This document shows, in pieces, positions 15,009 through 25,021 of a stretch of DNA of 34,651 nucleotides (positions are counted from its first letter, which is position 1; every line of letters begins with the position of its first letter). Location of the stretch: assembly GCA_965120415.1 (NCBI GenBank), contig CBCPNA010000073.1:1-34651 (forward strand), given 5' to 3'. The notes under the pieces are model-generated. The model saw only the letters and a program-made list of their open reading frames with translations. It had not been told where the DNA came from and searched no databases. The position numbers and the translations under genes are program-made. Source of the stretch: CBCPNA01 sp965120415 (GTDB lineage Bacteria; Bacillota; Clostridia; Lachnospirales; CAG-274).

Positions 15009-16666
15009 ATAGCTAAATTTTCATCTATATCTATATTTTCTGCAGAAGGCACTTTAGGAAGCCCCGGCATCGTCATTATATCCCCTGTCAAGGCTATTAT
15101 AAAGCCTGCCCCAGCGCATATTTTTACTTCTTTTACGTTTATATCAAATTCTTTAGGTGCTCCTAATAGTTTAGGGTTATCTGAAAAGCTATATTGTGTT
15201 TTTGCTATACATATTGGAAGATTTTTAAAGCCTAAATTTTCTATCTTTTTTATTTCTTCTTTTGCCTTAATACTAAATAAAACTTCTTTCGCCCCATAAA
15301 TTTTTTTAGCAATGGTATTAATTTTTGTTTCTATATCACTATCTAAATTATAAGCAAATTCAAAGTTGCTTTCCGTATTATTTTCACATATATTTATTAT
15401 TTCATTAGCTATATCTAAAGCTCCTTCTCCACCTTTTGCCCAAACATCTGATAAAAACGCCTTTACCCCTAATTTAAAACATGCGTCTTTAACAAAAGCT
15501 ATTTCTTTTTCTGTATCTGTATCAAATTTATTAATCGCTACAACAATAGGCAAATTATAAATATTTTTTATATTATAAATATGCTTTTTCAAATTACAAA
15601 TACCTTTTTCTAAAGCATCTAAATTTTCAAAATTAAGATTATCTTTATCTAGCCCACCATGCATTTTTATAGCACGTATAGTCGCAACTATAACAACAAC
15701 ATCTGGATATTCTTTTAAATATCTGCATTTAATATCAAAAAACTTTTCCGCTCCTAAATCAGCCCCAAAACCAGCCTCTGTAATTGTATAATCGCTAAGA
15801 TGCATAGCCATTTTTGTCGCTATAATAGAATTACAACCGTGGGCAATATTAGCAAAAGGACCTCCATGTATAAAAACTGGAGTTTTGCCTAAAGTCTGTA
15901 CTAAATTTGGCTTTATTGCATCTTTTAATAAAGCCCCTATCGCCCCCACTACTTTAAGCTGGCTAGCTGTAACAGGCTTATCATCATAAGTATAACCTAT
16001 TATTATTTTAGATAGCCTTTCTTTTAAATCTTCAACAGAAGAAGAAAGACAAATAATAGCCATTATTTCAGATGCCGCTGTAATATCATAGCCTTCTTCT
16101 CTAATAATACCGTTACCCTTTCCCCCAAGCCCTATTACAATATTTCTAAGCTCTCTATCGTTCATATCTATAGCACGTTTCCAGACAATTTTTTTAGGGT
16201 CTATATTTAGGCTATTTCCTTGATGTATATGATTATCTATTACCGCAGACAAAAGATTATTTGCCGCCCCTATAGCATGAAAGTCGCCTGTAAAATGCAA
16301 ATTTATATCCTCCATAGGCACAGCTTGAGAATAGCCCCCACCAGTTGCCCCACCTTTAATACCAAAAACAGGGCCAAGTGATGGCTCTCTAAGCGCTATA
16401 ATAGCCTTTTTGTTAAGGTTAGTAAATGCATCGCCAAGCCCAACTGTCGTTGTTGTTTTACCCTCTCCAGCTGGCGTTGGGTTAATAGCAGTAACCAAAA
16501 TTAGCTTTCCTTTTTTATCTTTATTTTCTTTTAAAATAGATAAATCTACTTTTGCTTTATAATTGCCGTATTGTTCGATATATTTTAAATCTATTTCAGC
16601 TTTTTTTGCTATTTCATTAATATGTAACATTTTATTATTTTGTGCAATTTCTATATCTGTTTGCAA
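14993..16666 (-). CDS. fhs: Formate--tetrahydrofolate ligase
   Basis: 557 aa from a TTG start, matching the family length. It makes 10-formyl-THF from formate, THF and ATP, the one-carbon donor used by PurN and the AICAR formyltransferase of the same operon. The P-loop is TPAGEGKTT (64-72), followed by REPSLGPVFGIKGGATGGGYSQ and HFTGDFHAI. TTG at 16666 is chosen because AAGGAGG (16674-16680) stands 7 nt upstream and the protein then begins LQTDIEIAQ as in homologues; the in-frame ATG at 16711 would overlap purL and add 15 residues not typical of the family. It is the last gene of the purine operon, with a terminator over its stop codon. Regulation by the ZTP riboswitch at the operon head is inferred. 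Confidence 0.96.
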   Translation of the reverse strand: MQTDIEIAQNNKMLHINEIAKKAEIDLKYIEQYGNYKAKVDLSILKENKDKKGKLILVTAINPTPAGEGKTTTTVGLGDAFTNLNKKAIIALREPSLGPVFGIKGGATGGGYSQAVPMEDINLHFTGDFHAIGAANNLLSAVIDNHIHQGNSLNIDPKKIVWKRAIDMNDRELRNIVIGLGGKGNGIIREEGYDITAASEIMAIICLSSSVEDLKERLSKIIIGYTYDDKPVTASQLKVVGAIGALLKDAIKPNLVQTLGKTPVFIHGGPFANIAHGCNSIIATKMAMHLSDYTITEAGFGADLGAEKFFDIKCRYLKEYPDVVVIVATIRAIKMHGGLDKDNLNFENLDALEKGICNLKKHIYNIKNIYNLPIVVAINKFDTDTEKEIAFVKDACFKLGVKAFLSDVWAKGGEGALDIANEIINICENNTESNFEFAYNLDSDIETKINTIAKKIYGAKEVLFSIKAKEEIKKIENLGFKNLPICIAKTQYSFSDNPKLLGAPKEFDINVKEVKICAGAGFIIALTGDIMTMPGLPKVPSAENIDIDENLAIKGLF

Positions 16667-16682
16667 ATAAAAACCTCCTTTT

Positions 16683-19600
16683 TTATTTAAAATAATCAAC
16701 GCTTGATTCAAACATTTTCATGTCATATTTTCCTATATAATTTTTATATAGTCCATATCCTATTCTTTCAGAATGCCCCATCTTGCCAAAAACTCTGCCG
16801 TCAGGCGATGTTATTCCCTCTATAGCGTACATAGAGCTATTAGGGTTAAAATCTATGTTATAAGTTGGCTTACCAGCTAAATCTACATATTGTGTTGCTA
16901 TTTGCCCTTTTAATGCTAATTCTTTAATAACATCTTCTTTTGCTACAAATCTTCCTTCTCCATGAGAAATAGGCACTGTATAAACTTCTCCTACTTTAGT
17001 ATTAGCTAGCCACGGCGATTTATTAGAACAAATTATTGTATTAACAAGTTTTGATTGATGTCTTTTAATTTTATTAAAAGTAAGCGTTGGGCAATTTTCA
17101 TCTATATCTATTATTTTGCCATAAGGTACAAGCCCTAACTTTATTAAAGCTTGAAAGCCGTTACAAATACCTCCTATAAGCCCTTCTCTTTTTTCTAGCA
17201 AATTTGTTATTTCTTCTTTTATTTGAAAATTTCTAAAAAATGATGTTATAAATTTTGCCGAACCGTCCGGCTCATCCCCTCCAGAAAAGCCCCCCGGTAT
17301 AAACAATATTTGACTTTTAGCCAATGTTTTGGCAAAATCTTCTATTGATTTTGAAAGAGAAGATGGAGTTAAATTGTTTATAACAAAAATTTCTACTTTT
17401 GCATTTGTTTTAGCATAAGCTTTAGCAATATCGTATTCACAATTAGTGCCAAAAAATACCGGTATCAAAACATTAGGATTTGTATTTTTAAACCTGCATG
17501 TAAATCTATCTTTTGTATTATAGCTAATCAAATCTACTTCTTCTTTTAAATCTATTTTTGTTTTATACACTGGCTCTAGCTTTTCTTCGTATTTACGCAA
17601 TATATCTTTTATCAATATTGTATCATTTTTGTATGAAATACTTTCTGCATTAGTAGTTTTTCCAAGCGATATACCAAAATCTATGTTATTGCTGTTATTA
17701 TTATCTACTTCTAATATAAAAGCACCGTACATATAGCTAAACATATCTTCTAAAGATATATTTTTATCATATACAAAGCCTATTTTGTTACCAAAACACA
17801 TTTTCATAATAGCGTCGGCTATTCCACCATAAGTAGGGGTATAAGCAGCTATAACTACCTTTTCTTTAATAAATTTATTAACTAGATTAAAATTATCTTT
17901 TAAAGATTTTGGGCAAGGCAAGCCATTTTCTTTATAAATAGGCTTTAACAAAATAACATTACTATTTATATTTTTAAATTCTGGAGAAATAATATTATCC
18001 ACTTCTTCGGTCGTAACAGCAAAAGAAACAAGAGTTGGTGGTACATTAATATTTTCAAAGCTTCCGCTCATAGAATCTTTACCGCCGATAGCCGCTATTT
18101 CTAAATCTTTTTGTGCCAAAAATGCCCCTAGCAAAGCCGAAAAAGGCTTACTCCATTTTTTGCTATCTTTACCCAGCTTTTCAAAATATTCTTGAAATGT
18201 TAAATAAATGTCTTTAAACATAGCCCCAGTAGCAATTAGTTTTGAAACAGACTCCACAACAGCAAGGTAAGCCCCTGTAAATTGATTTTTTTCAAATATA
18301 AAAGGATTATACCCCCAAGACATAACAGAACAAGTAGTTGTATTGTTATTTAAAACAGGTATTTTATGTACCATAGCTTGTATAGGGGTAAGCTGGTATT
18401 TACCCCCAACAGGCATTAAGACTGTATTAGCCCCAATTGTAGAATCAAATTTTTCTAAAAGCCCTCTTTTAGAACAAATGTTTAAATCTTCTGCTAAATT
18501 TTTATAGCCATCTATAAAATTATTTACTTTTTGTTTTTCATAATTTTCAAATTTAGTTGTCTTAATATTTATATGTTTTGTAGCACCGTTAGAATTTAAA
18601 AACTCACGTGACAAATTTACAACTATTTTGTTATTATATTTCATGATAAGCCTTTTTTCTTCTGTAACAACAGCAACAATGCTAGCCTCTATATTTTCAT
18701 TATAAGCTAATTTTATAAACTTTTCTGCATCATCTTTAGCTACAACAACAGCCATCCTCTCTTGCGATTCGCTAATAGCAAGCTCTAAGCTATTTAGCCC
18801 CTCATATTTTTTTGGTATATTGTTCAAATTTATTTCTACTCCATCAGCAAGTTCAGATATAGCGACAGAAGCACCTCCAGCCCCAAAATCATTGCATTTT
18901 TTAATAAGAGCTAGTGCATCTTTATTTCTGAAAAGACGTTGTATTTTTCGTTCTTCTGGTGCATTACCTTTTTGTACCTCTGCTCCGCAATCATAAAGAG
19001 AATCTTCGCTATGTGCTTTAGAAGACCCAGTCGCCCCCCCTAAGCCATCACGCCCTGTTTTGCCCCCCAGCAAAATAATAATATCCGTTGGTATAGGCTC
19101 TTTTCTTACCACATTTTCTTCTAGTACTGCGCCCAAAACAGCCCCAAGCTCCATATGTTTTGCTATATAACCATCATGATATATTTCATCAACAATACCA
19201 GTACATACCCCTATTTGATTACCATAAGAGCTATATCCATCAGAAGATGCGCTAGCTATTTTGCGTTGGGGCAATTTGCCTTTTAGCGTATCTTTTATAG
19301 CCATAAGAGGGCTTGCGCTCCCTGTTATCCTCATACCAGCGTAAACATACCCTCTTCCTGAAAGAGGATCTCTTATAGCACCCCCTATACATGTAGATGC
19401 ACCCCCAAAAGGCTCTATTTCTGTAGGGTGGTTATGTGTTTCATTTTTAAAAAGAAGTAGCCATTTTTGTATTTGCCCCTCTACATTTACATCTATTTTA
19501 ACAGTGCATGCATTAATTTCTTTTGAACTATCAAGCTTTTTTAATTTGCCTGCTTTTTTTAAGCTTTTTGTCATAATAGTTGCTATATCCATCAAATTTA

Positions 19601-20381
19601 TAGGGCTTGTTATGTTCAAATCTTTTCTCATACTTAAATATTCTTCATAAATGTGATTTAAATATTCATCTTCAAATGTAACATTATCTATATTAGTTAA
19701 AAAAGTGGTATGTCTACAATGGTCTGACCAATATGTATCTATTATTTTTATTTCTGCAATATTAGGCACTCTATTTTCTTTTATAAAATATTTTTGGCAA
19801 AATTTCAAATCTTCTATATCCATAGCAAGATAGTTTTGCTTTAAAAAATCTAGCAAATCATCTTGATTAAAATCTAAAAAATTGTCTATATATTTTATAT
19901 CTTCTGCTTGTTTGTAAGTTTGCTTTAATGTTTTGTACTTTTCTAGGCTAGCTTCTCTTGTTTCTATAGGGTTAATTATATAGCTTTTTATATATTCTAT
20001 ATCTTCTTTTGCCAAATTGCCGTAAAGCTTAAATATTTTGGCATATCTTACAAGGGGCATTTCTTTTTGTGATATAAGCTGGATACACTGCATAGCAGAA
20101 TTTGCCCTCTGGTCAAATTGTCCCGGCAGGCTCTCTATAGCAAATATATAATCGCAATCTGTATGCAAATCTTCCAAAATATTATCCACTTGTGGTTCAG
20201 AAAAAATATATTTTTTAGTATATTCAAAAGTATCTTTATTTATATTTTCTATATCATATCTATTAATTATTTGCAAATCTTGTAAATTTTTTATTTGCAA
20301 AACTTCTGTTATTTCTTTTTTTAAAGACTGTGCTTCATAAGAAAAGGCTCTCTTTTTTTGAACATACACTCTATATACCAT
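16683..20381 (-). CDS. purL: Phosphoribosylformylglycinamidine synthase, fused large form
   Basis: 1232 aa. It converts FGAR, glutamine and ATP to FGAM. This is the long single-chain form combining the PurS-like N-terminus, the two ATP-grasp-unrelated synthetase halves and a C-terminal glutaminase, so no separate purS or purQ is needed and none is present. Seen: TYWSDHCRHTTFLTNI (about 220), NETHNHPTEIEPFGGASTC, GGKTGRDGLGGATGSS, and the glutaminase with nucleophile Cys1073 in GGICNGFQ and the catalytic HGEGRF. It starts 2 nt after purD, whose 3' end carries the RBS (AAGGAGG). Next gene is fhs. Confidence 0.97.
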   Translation of the reverse strand: MVYRVYVQKKRAFSYEAQSLKKEITEVLQIKNLQDLQIINRYDIENINKDTFEYTKKYIFSEPQVDNILEDLHTDCDYIFAIESLPGQFDQRANSAMQCIQLISQKEMPLVRYAKIFKLYGNLAKEDIEYIKSYIINPIETREASLEKYKTLKQTYKQAEDIKYIDNFLDFNQDDLLDFLKQNYLAMDIEDLKFCQKYFIKENRVPNIAEIKIIDTYWSDHCRHTTFLTNIDNVTFEDEYLNHIYEEYLSMRKDLNITSPINLMDIATIMTKSLKKAGKLKKLDSSKEINACTVKIDVNVEGQIQKWLLLFKNETHNHPTEIEPFGGASTCIGGAIRDPLSGRGYVYAGMRITGSASPLMAIKDTLKGKLPQRKIASASSDGYSSYGNQIGVCTGIVDEIYHDGYIAKHMELGAVLGAVLEENVVRKEPIPTDIIILLGGKTGRDGLGGATGSSKAHSEDSLYDCGAEVQKGNAPEERKIQRLFRNKDALALIKKCNDFGAGGASVAISELADGVEINLNNIPKKYEGLNSLELAISESQERMAVVVAKDDAEKFIKLAYNENIEASIVAVVTEEKRLIMKYNNKIVVNLSREFLNSNGATKHINIKTTKFENYEKQKVNNFIDGYKNLAEDLNICSKRGLLEKFDSTIGANTVLMPVGGKYQLTPIQAMVHKIPVLNNNTTTCSVMSWGYNPFIFEKNQFTGAYLAVVESVSKLIATGAMFKDIYLTFQEYFEKLGKDSKKWSKPFSALLGAFLAQKDLEIAAIGGKDSMSGSFENINVPPTLVSFAVTTEEVDNIISPEFKNINSNVILLKPIYKENGLPCPKSLKDNFNLVNKFIKEKVVIAAYTPTYGGIADAIMKMCFGNKIGFVYDKNISLEDMFSYMYGAFILEVDNNNSNNIDFGISLGKTTNAESISYKNDTILIKDILRKYEEKLEPVYKTKIDLKEEVDLISYNTKDRFTCRFKNTNPNVLIPVFFGTNCEYDIAKAYAKTNAKVEIFVINNLTPSSLSKSIEDFAKTLAKSQILFIPGGFSGGDEPDGSAKFITSFFRNFQIKEEITNLLEKREGLIGGICNGFQALIKLGLVPYGKIIDIDENCPTLTFNKIKRHQSKLVNTIICSNKSPWLANTKVGEVYTVPISHGEGRFVAKEDVIKELALKGQIATQYVDLAGKPTYNIDFNPNSSMYAIEGITSPDGRVFGKMGHSERIGYGLYKNYIGKYDMKMFESSVDYFK

Positions 20382-20383
20382 AT

Positions 20384-21649
20384 TTACGCCTCCTTATTTA
20401 AAGCTTTTTTACCTATATCTAAGCGATAATAGCTATTTTCAAATGCTATTTTAGATACAGCTTTATAGCATTTATCTATAGCTTCTTTTAGCGTTCTTTC
20501 TGCATAGCTAACCCCAAGTACTCGCCCTCCTGCTGTTATAAGCTTACCATCTTTAGCTTTAACTCCAGCAAAATATATATTATCTTCTATATTTTTGGGC
20601 AAGCTGATTTCATATCCTGTTTCATATTGTTTAGGGTATCCTTTAGATGCCATAACAACACATGCACAGTGTTTATCTAAAAATTTAATCTCTGCTTTAT
20701 CTAGTTGTTCTTCACGCACCATAAGCATTATTTCAAAAAGGTCAGTATCTAAAAGAGGTAATATAGCTTGTGTTTCTGGGTCTCCAAATCTACAATTGTA
20801 TTCTATCACTTTAGCCCCATCTTTTGTAAGCATTAAGCCAAAATACAAGCAGCCTTTAAACTTTCTTTCTTCTTTTTCCATCGCTTTAATAGTAGGTATA
20901 AATATAGTTTGCATACATTTTTCTTCTATTTCTTTTGTATAAAAAGGGCTTGGAGCAATAGTCCCCATACCGCCTGTATTAAGCCCAAAATCTCCGTCTA
21001 ATACTTTTTTATGGTCCATGGAAGATATCATAGGTACAATAGTTTTGCCGTCTGTAAAAGTAAGTACAGAAACTTCTACTCCTTCTAAAAACTGCTCTAT
21101 CACTATAGAAAGCCCACTATCCCCAAAAATTTTGTCTTGCATCATTTCATAAATTGCTTTTTTGCCCTCTTCTTTATTTTCTGCTATAATAACCCCCTTG
21201 CCTAATGCTAGTCCATCTGCCTTTATAACAATAGGAAAAGTCGCATTTTCTAAATATTTAATGGCTAAATCATAATCTGTAAAAACCTCATATTCTGCTG
21301 TTGGTATATTATATTTTTTCATTAAATTTTTTGCAAATATTTTGCTTCCTTCTATAATAGCAGCTTTTTTTATAGGGCCAAAACATTTTATGCCCTTTTC
21401 TTCTAATCTATCAACCATACCTAAAACAAGAGGATCGTCTGGGGTTACTATAGCAAAATCTATTTTATTTGAAATAGCAAATTTAACAACATTTTCTATA
21501 TCTGTTACTTTTATATCTATGCAAATTGCGTCGCCCTCCATACCAGTATTACCTGGTATAGCATAAATTTTAGAAATTTTTGGATTATGCTTAATCTTTT
21601 TGATAATAGCGTGCTCTCGCCCTCCGCTCCCAATAACTATAATATTCAT
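20384..21649 (-). CDS. purD: Phosphoribosylamine--glycine ligase
   Basis: 421 aa, usual length. ATP-grasp enzyme making GAR from phosphoribosylamine, glycine and ATP (step 2). Starts IVIGSGGREHAI; the ATP-grasp core shows PIVIKADGLALGKGVIIA, the glycine-rich FGDSGLSIVIEQFLEG and the metal-binding EYNCRFGDPETQ. RBS GAGGT before the ATG; 29 nt after the AICAR formyltransferase gene. Confidence 0.97.
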   Translation of the reverse strand: MNIIVIGSGGREHAIIKKIKHNPKISKIYAIPGNTGMEGDAICIDIKVTDIENVVKFAISNKIDFAIVTPDDPLVLGMVDRLEEKGIKCFGPIKKAAIIEGSKIFAKNLMKKYNIPTAEYEVFTDYDLAIKYLENATFPIVIKADGLALGKGVIIAENKEEGKKAIYEMMQDKIFGDSGLSIVIEQFLEGVEVSVLTFTDGKTIVPMISSMDHKKVLDGDFGLNTGGMGTIAPSPFYTKEIEEKCMQTIFIPTIKAMEKEERKFKGCLYFGLMLTKDGAKVIEYNCRFGDPETQAILPLLDTDLFEIMLMVREEQLDKAEIKFLDKHCACVVMASKGYPKQYETGYEISLPKNIEDNIYFAGVKAKDGKLITAGGRVLGVSYAERTLKEAIDKCYKAVSKIAFENSYYRLDIGKKALNKEA

Positions 21650-21678
21650 ATTTATACCTCACATTTTTATAAATAATT

Positions 21679-22863
21679 TTAATGATGAAATAATCTCAAG
21701 TCTGTAAAAATTAATGTCATATTATAACCATCACATGCTTTTATAATATCATTATCTCTAATAGACCCTCTAGGTGCTGCTATATAAGAAACGCCACTTT
21801 TAAAAGCTCTATCTATATTATCCGCAAAAGGAAAAAATGCGTCGCTCCCTAAGCTAACTCCAGTTATTTTGGTAAGATATTCTTCTTTTTCCTTTTTTGT
21901 AAAATCTTTAGGCTTTTCATAAAACAAATTTTGCCATATACCATCTTTTAAAATATCATTATTATAATCTGAAATATATGTATCTATAGCGTTATCTTTT
22001 TCTGGTCTACTAATATTAGGCAAAAAAGAAAGTGATAGCGTTTTTGGGTGCTGCCTTAAATGCCATTTGTCTGCCTTTTCTCCAGCTAGCTTTGTACAAT
22101 GTATCCTTGATTGTTGCCCTGCTCCAACCCCTATAGCTTGACCTTTATATGCATAGCATACAGAGTTTGATTGAGTATATTTTAATGTTACAAGAGCTGT
22201 TAGCAAATCTATTTTTGCATTTTTATCTAAATAAGTATTTTTTGATACTACATTATTAAGCAAATTTTCATCTATTTTAGCATTATTTCTATCTTGAGCA
22301 AAAACAATACCAAAAACTTCTCTCTGTTCTATTTGTTTTGGGATAAAATCAGGGTCAATTTTTATAATATTATAGCTCCCTTTTCTTTTATTTTTAAGTA
22401 TTTTTAAAGCATTTTCTGTATAACCAGGTGCTATAATACCGTCTGATACCTCTCTCTCAATAATTTTGGCTGTAATATCGTCGCATATATCGCTAAGTGC
22501 TATAAAGTCGCCAAAAGAGCATAGCCTATCTGTACCCCTTGCTTTAGCATAAGCAATAGCTATATGAGAAGTATCTATATTTTGTATATCATCTACAAAA
22601 TACATTTTTTTAAAATCTTCGCTTATAGGGGTATAAACAGCAGCTGAAGTCGGGCTTAAATGTTTAAATGATGTTGCTGCTGGTAAAGATGTTGCCTCTT
22701 TTAATTCTTTTACCAGTTGCCAACCGTTTAATGCATCTAATAGGTTAATATACCCTATGTTTCCGTTTAATATTTCTAACGGTATATCCTCTCCATCTTG
22801 CATAAAGATTTTTGCATTTTGCTGGTTAGGGTTACAACCGTATTTTAATTTAATTTCTTTCAT
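21679..22863 (-). CDS. purH: AICAR formyltransferase, stand-alone (PurH C-terminal domain only)
   Basis: 394 aa. It formylates AICAR (ZMP) with 10-formyl-THF to FAICAR. Only the transformylase part of bifunctional PurH is present: the start is KYGCNPNQQ, the catalytic Lys67-His68 pair lies in SFKHLSP, and GAGQQSRIHC, GVSLGSDAFFPF and YIAAPRGSIRD follow in family order. The IMP cyclohydrolase half of PurH is missing and is supplied by purO two genes upstream. Because its substrate is the ligand of the riboswitch at the operon head, it is the enzyme that removes the inducing signal. 12 nt after purB; RBS in the AAAGGAGC before the ATG. Confidence 0.95.
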   Translation of the reverse strand: MKEIKLKYGCNPNQQNAKIFMQDGEDIPLEILNGNIGYINLLDALNGWQLVKELKEATSLPAATSFKHLSPTSAAVYTPISEDFKKMYFVDDIQNIDTSHIAIAYAKARGTDRLCSFGDFIALSDICDDITAKIIEREVSDGIIAPGYTENALKILKNKRKGSYNIIKIDPDFIPKQIEQREVFGIVFAQDRNNAKIDENLLNNVVSKNTYLDKNAKIDLLTALVTLKYTQSNSVCYAYKGQAIGVGAGQQSRIHCTKLAGEKADKWHLRQHPKTLSLSFLPNISRPEKDNAIDTYISDYNNDILKDGIWQNLFYEKPKDFTKKEKEEYLTKITGVSLGSDAFFPFADNIDRAFKSGVSYIAAPRGSIRDNDIIKACDGYNMTLIFTDLRLFHH

Positions 22864-22875
22864 TATTAGCTCCTT

Positions 22876-24309
22876 TTATATATTTAATTCAAATATAATA
22901 TCTTCTCTAGCATTTTCAATTATAGGAAGTACCTCTTTTTCAATAAATTCTTCCACCTGCGTTTCGCTTCGCCCTATATATAAGCTAGGCTCTAAAAGTG
23001 CTTTTATTTCCTCTAAAGAAAGGTTAAAATCTTTATCATTTGCAATTTTTTCTATAAGGTCATTTTCTCCCCCTTCTAGCTTTACTTTTTTTATAGCCAT
23101 ATGAGAATATTCTCGCAATTTCTCATGAAGTTGCTGCCTATTGCCCCCCTTTTTTACAGCACGCATCATAATATTTTCTGTCGCCATAAAAGGCAATTTT
23201 TCCATAACACGCCTATTTATCACTTTTTCATACACAACTAAATTAGATGTTACATTAATATAAATATTTAAAATAGAATCTACAGCCAAAAAACTTTCAG
23301 AAGTAGATATTCTTTTATTAGCAGAATCATCAAGCGTTCTTTCAAACCATTGTGTAGCAGAGGTTAAAGCCGGATTTAAGCTATTTACAATAGCGTATCT
23401 AGCTAAAGCCGACATACGCTCGCATCTCATAGGGTTTCTTTTATAAGGCATAGCAGAAGACCCTATTTGTTTATCTTCAAAAGGCTCTTCTATTTCTTCA
23501 AAAGATTGTAAAATTCTTATATCATTAGCAAATTTGTAAGCACTCTGTGCAAACCCAGATAAAACAGAAAGAAAAAAGTAATCTACCTTTCTTGAATAAG
23601 TTTGCCCAGAAATAGGTACACAGCCTTTAAAATCTAGTTCTTTTGATATAATTTCTTCTAGATTTTTTACCTTTTCTTCATCATTTTCAAAAAGCTCCAT
23701 AAAGCTAGCTTGTGTACCTGTTGTACCTTTAGAACCCAAAAGCAAAAGGTTATCTAGCCTATGCTCTAGCTCTTTTATGTCCTGGATAAGCTCATATATC
23801 CATATGGTAGCCCTTTTTCCAACGGTGCTAATTTGTGCTGGTTGTAAATGTGTATAAGAAAGACAAGGTAAACTTTTATATTTTTTTGCAAATTCAGTAA
23901 GATTTTTTACAACCTGAATAGCCTTTTTTAATATAATTTTAGATGCTTCTTTTAATATAATAATATCTGTATTATCCCCAACATAACAAGATGTCGCCCC
24001 TAAATGTATAATAGGCTCTGCCATAGGGCATTGTTTGCCGTAAGCATAGACATGGCTCATAACATCGTGCCTTACCTCTTTTTCTCTTTCTATAGCTGTT
24101 TTATAATCTATATTATCAACATTTTGCTCAAGCTCTTTTATTTGGCTATCAGAAATATTAAGCCCTAATTGCTTTTGGGCTTTAGCAAGCACTAGCCAAA
24201 GCTTTCTCCATGTTTTAAATTTAAAATTTTCTGAAAATATATATTGCATTTCTTTACTTGCATACCTTGTTGAAAAAGGCGATATATATTTATCTCTCAT
24301 ATCTTGCAT
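22876..24309 (-). CDS. purB: Adenylosuccinate lyase
   Basis: 477 aa. Releases fumarate from SAICAR (step 8 of IMP synthesis) and from adenylosuccinate in AMP synthesis. The fumarase/aspartase superfamily signature is GSSAMPYKRNPMRCERM (about residue 287), with HLGATSCYVGDNTD and SYTHLQPAQ as the other two active-site regions. RBS AAGGAG 6 nt before the ATG at 24309; a second ATG three codons later is possible. 10 nt after purO. Confidence 0.96.
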   Translation of the reverse strand: MQDMRDKYISPFSTRYASKEMQYIFSENFKFKTWRKLWLVLAKAQKQLGLNISDSQIKELEQNVDNIDYKTAIEREKEVRHDVMSHVYAYGKQCPMAEPIIHLGATSCYVGDNTDIIILKEASKIILKKAIQVVKNLTEFAKKYKSLPCLSYTHLQPAQISTVGKRATIWIYELIQDIKELEHRLDNLLLLGSKGTTGTQASFMELFENDEEKVKNLEEIISKELDFKGCVPISGQTYSRKVDYFFLSVLSGFAQSAYKFANDIRILQSFEEIEEPFEDKQIGSSAMPYKRNPMRCERMSALARYAIVNSLNPALTSATQWFERTLDDSANKRISTSESFLAVDSILNIYINVTSNLVVYEKVINRRVMEKLPFMATENIMMRAVKKGGNRQQLHEKLREYSHMAIKKVKLEGGENDLIEKIANDKDFNLSLEEIKALLEPSLYIGRSETQVEEFIEKEVLPIIENAREDIIFELNI

Positions 24310-24319
24310 AAAATTCTCC

Positions 24320-25021
24320 TTATTTATTAATATTTATAATTTTTGTATCTACAGTTTTTCTTTTATTATCAATATATAGCACAGAAAGTGAAATTTTATA
24401 TTCTTTATACAAATTTTCCCATATAGTGCTTGCAAATTCTTCTATATCTTCTATAATTTCTATTCCTTTTGGCTCGCCTATAAAGCTCGGTAAAGGCTCT
24501 CCGTCGCTATTATATGTATGCAAAAAATGCCCTTGCCCCAAAATAGGCTCATAGCTATACGTATATCTATTGCAAGCAGTTCCCTCTTTATTGCCTGTTT
24601 TTAGTATGCTCATTTTATAATTAAAGCCTTTTTTTGTAAAATCAACAATTCCACTTATACGTGGGGTAAAATTAGGTGCATCTGGCTCAAATTTGCGTGT
24701 TTTTAGTGCATCTTCAAAAGTTTTCCCCTTTTTTATAAAGCTATATATAGTATCTGTATGGTCGCCATTTGTAACAATAATGCTACTATTTATAAATTTA
24801 ATAGGGGTATACAAAATAAGTGAAGTATCCTTTGCTTTATTATTATCAAAAATTTTTATTTTAATATTATTATTTTCTTTAACAAATATCCTATTTTTGC
24901 TATTTTCGCTCCTACCGCTAATAAAATAAGCAATAACAGCCTTTTCTCCTTTAGTTTTTCCTATTATAATACCACGCCCAAAATATTTTTGTGAATTAAG
25001 CAAATTTTTAATACTATTCAT
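24320..25021 (-). CDS. purO: IMP cyclohydrolase, archaeal PurO type
   Basis: 233 aa. Closes FAICAR to IMP, the last step of the pathway. It belongs to the PurO family first known from archaea, not to the N-terminal domain of bacterial PurH: seen are QKYFGRGIIIG (11-21), AYFISGRSENSKNRIF (31-46), VTNGDHTDTIY, FEPDAPNFTPRISG and GQGHFLHTYNSDGEPLPSF. The ATG shares one base with the purN stop codon (TAATG), so translation is coupled. Found with a stand-alone AICAR formyltransferase in the same operon, which together replace PurH. Confidence 0.93.
   Translation of the reverse strand: MNSIKNLLNSQKYFGRGIIIGKTKGEKAVIAYFISGRSENSKNRIFVKENNNIKIKIFDNNKAKDTSLILYTPIKFINSSIIVTNGDHTDTIYSFIKKGKTFEDALKTRKFEPDAPNFTPRISGIVDFTKKGFNYKMSILKTGNKEGTACNRYTYSYEPILGQGHFLHTYNSDGEPLPSFIGEPKGIEIIEDIEEFASTIWENLYKEYKISLSVLYIDNKRKTVDTKIININK

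Noticed and set aside
16667..16711. ATG start of fhs 15 codons upstream
   Set aside because: It would overlap purL by 29 nt; the TTG at 16666 has a near-perfect RBS and matches the usual N-terminus and length.
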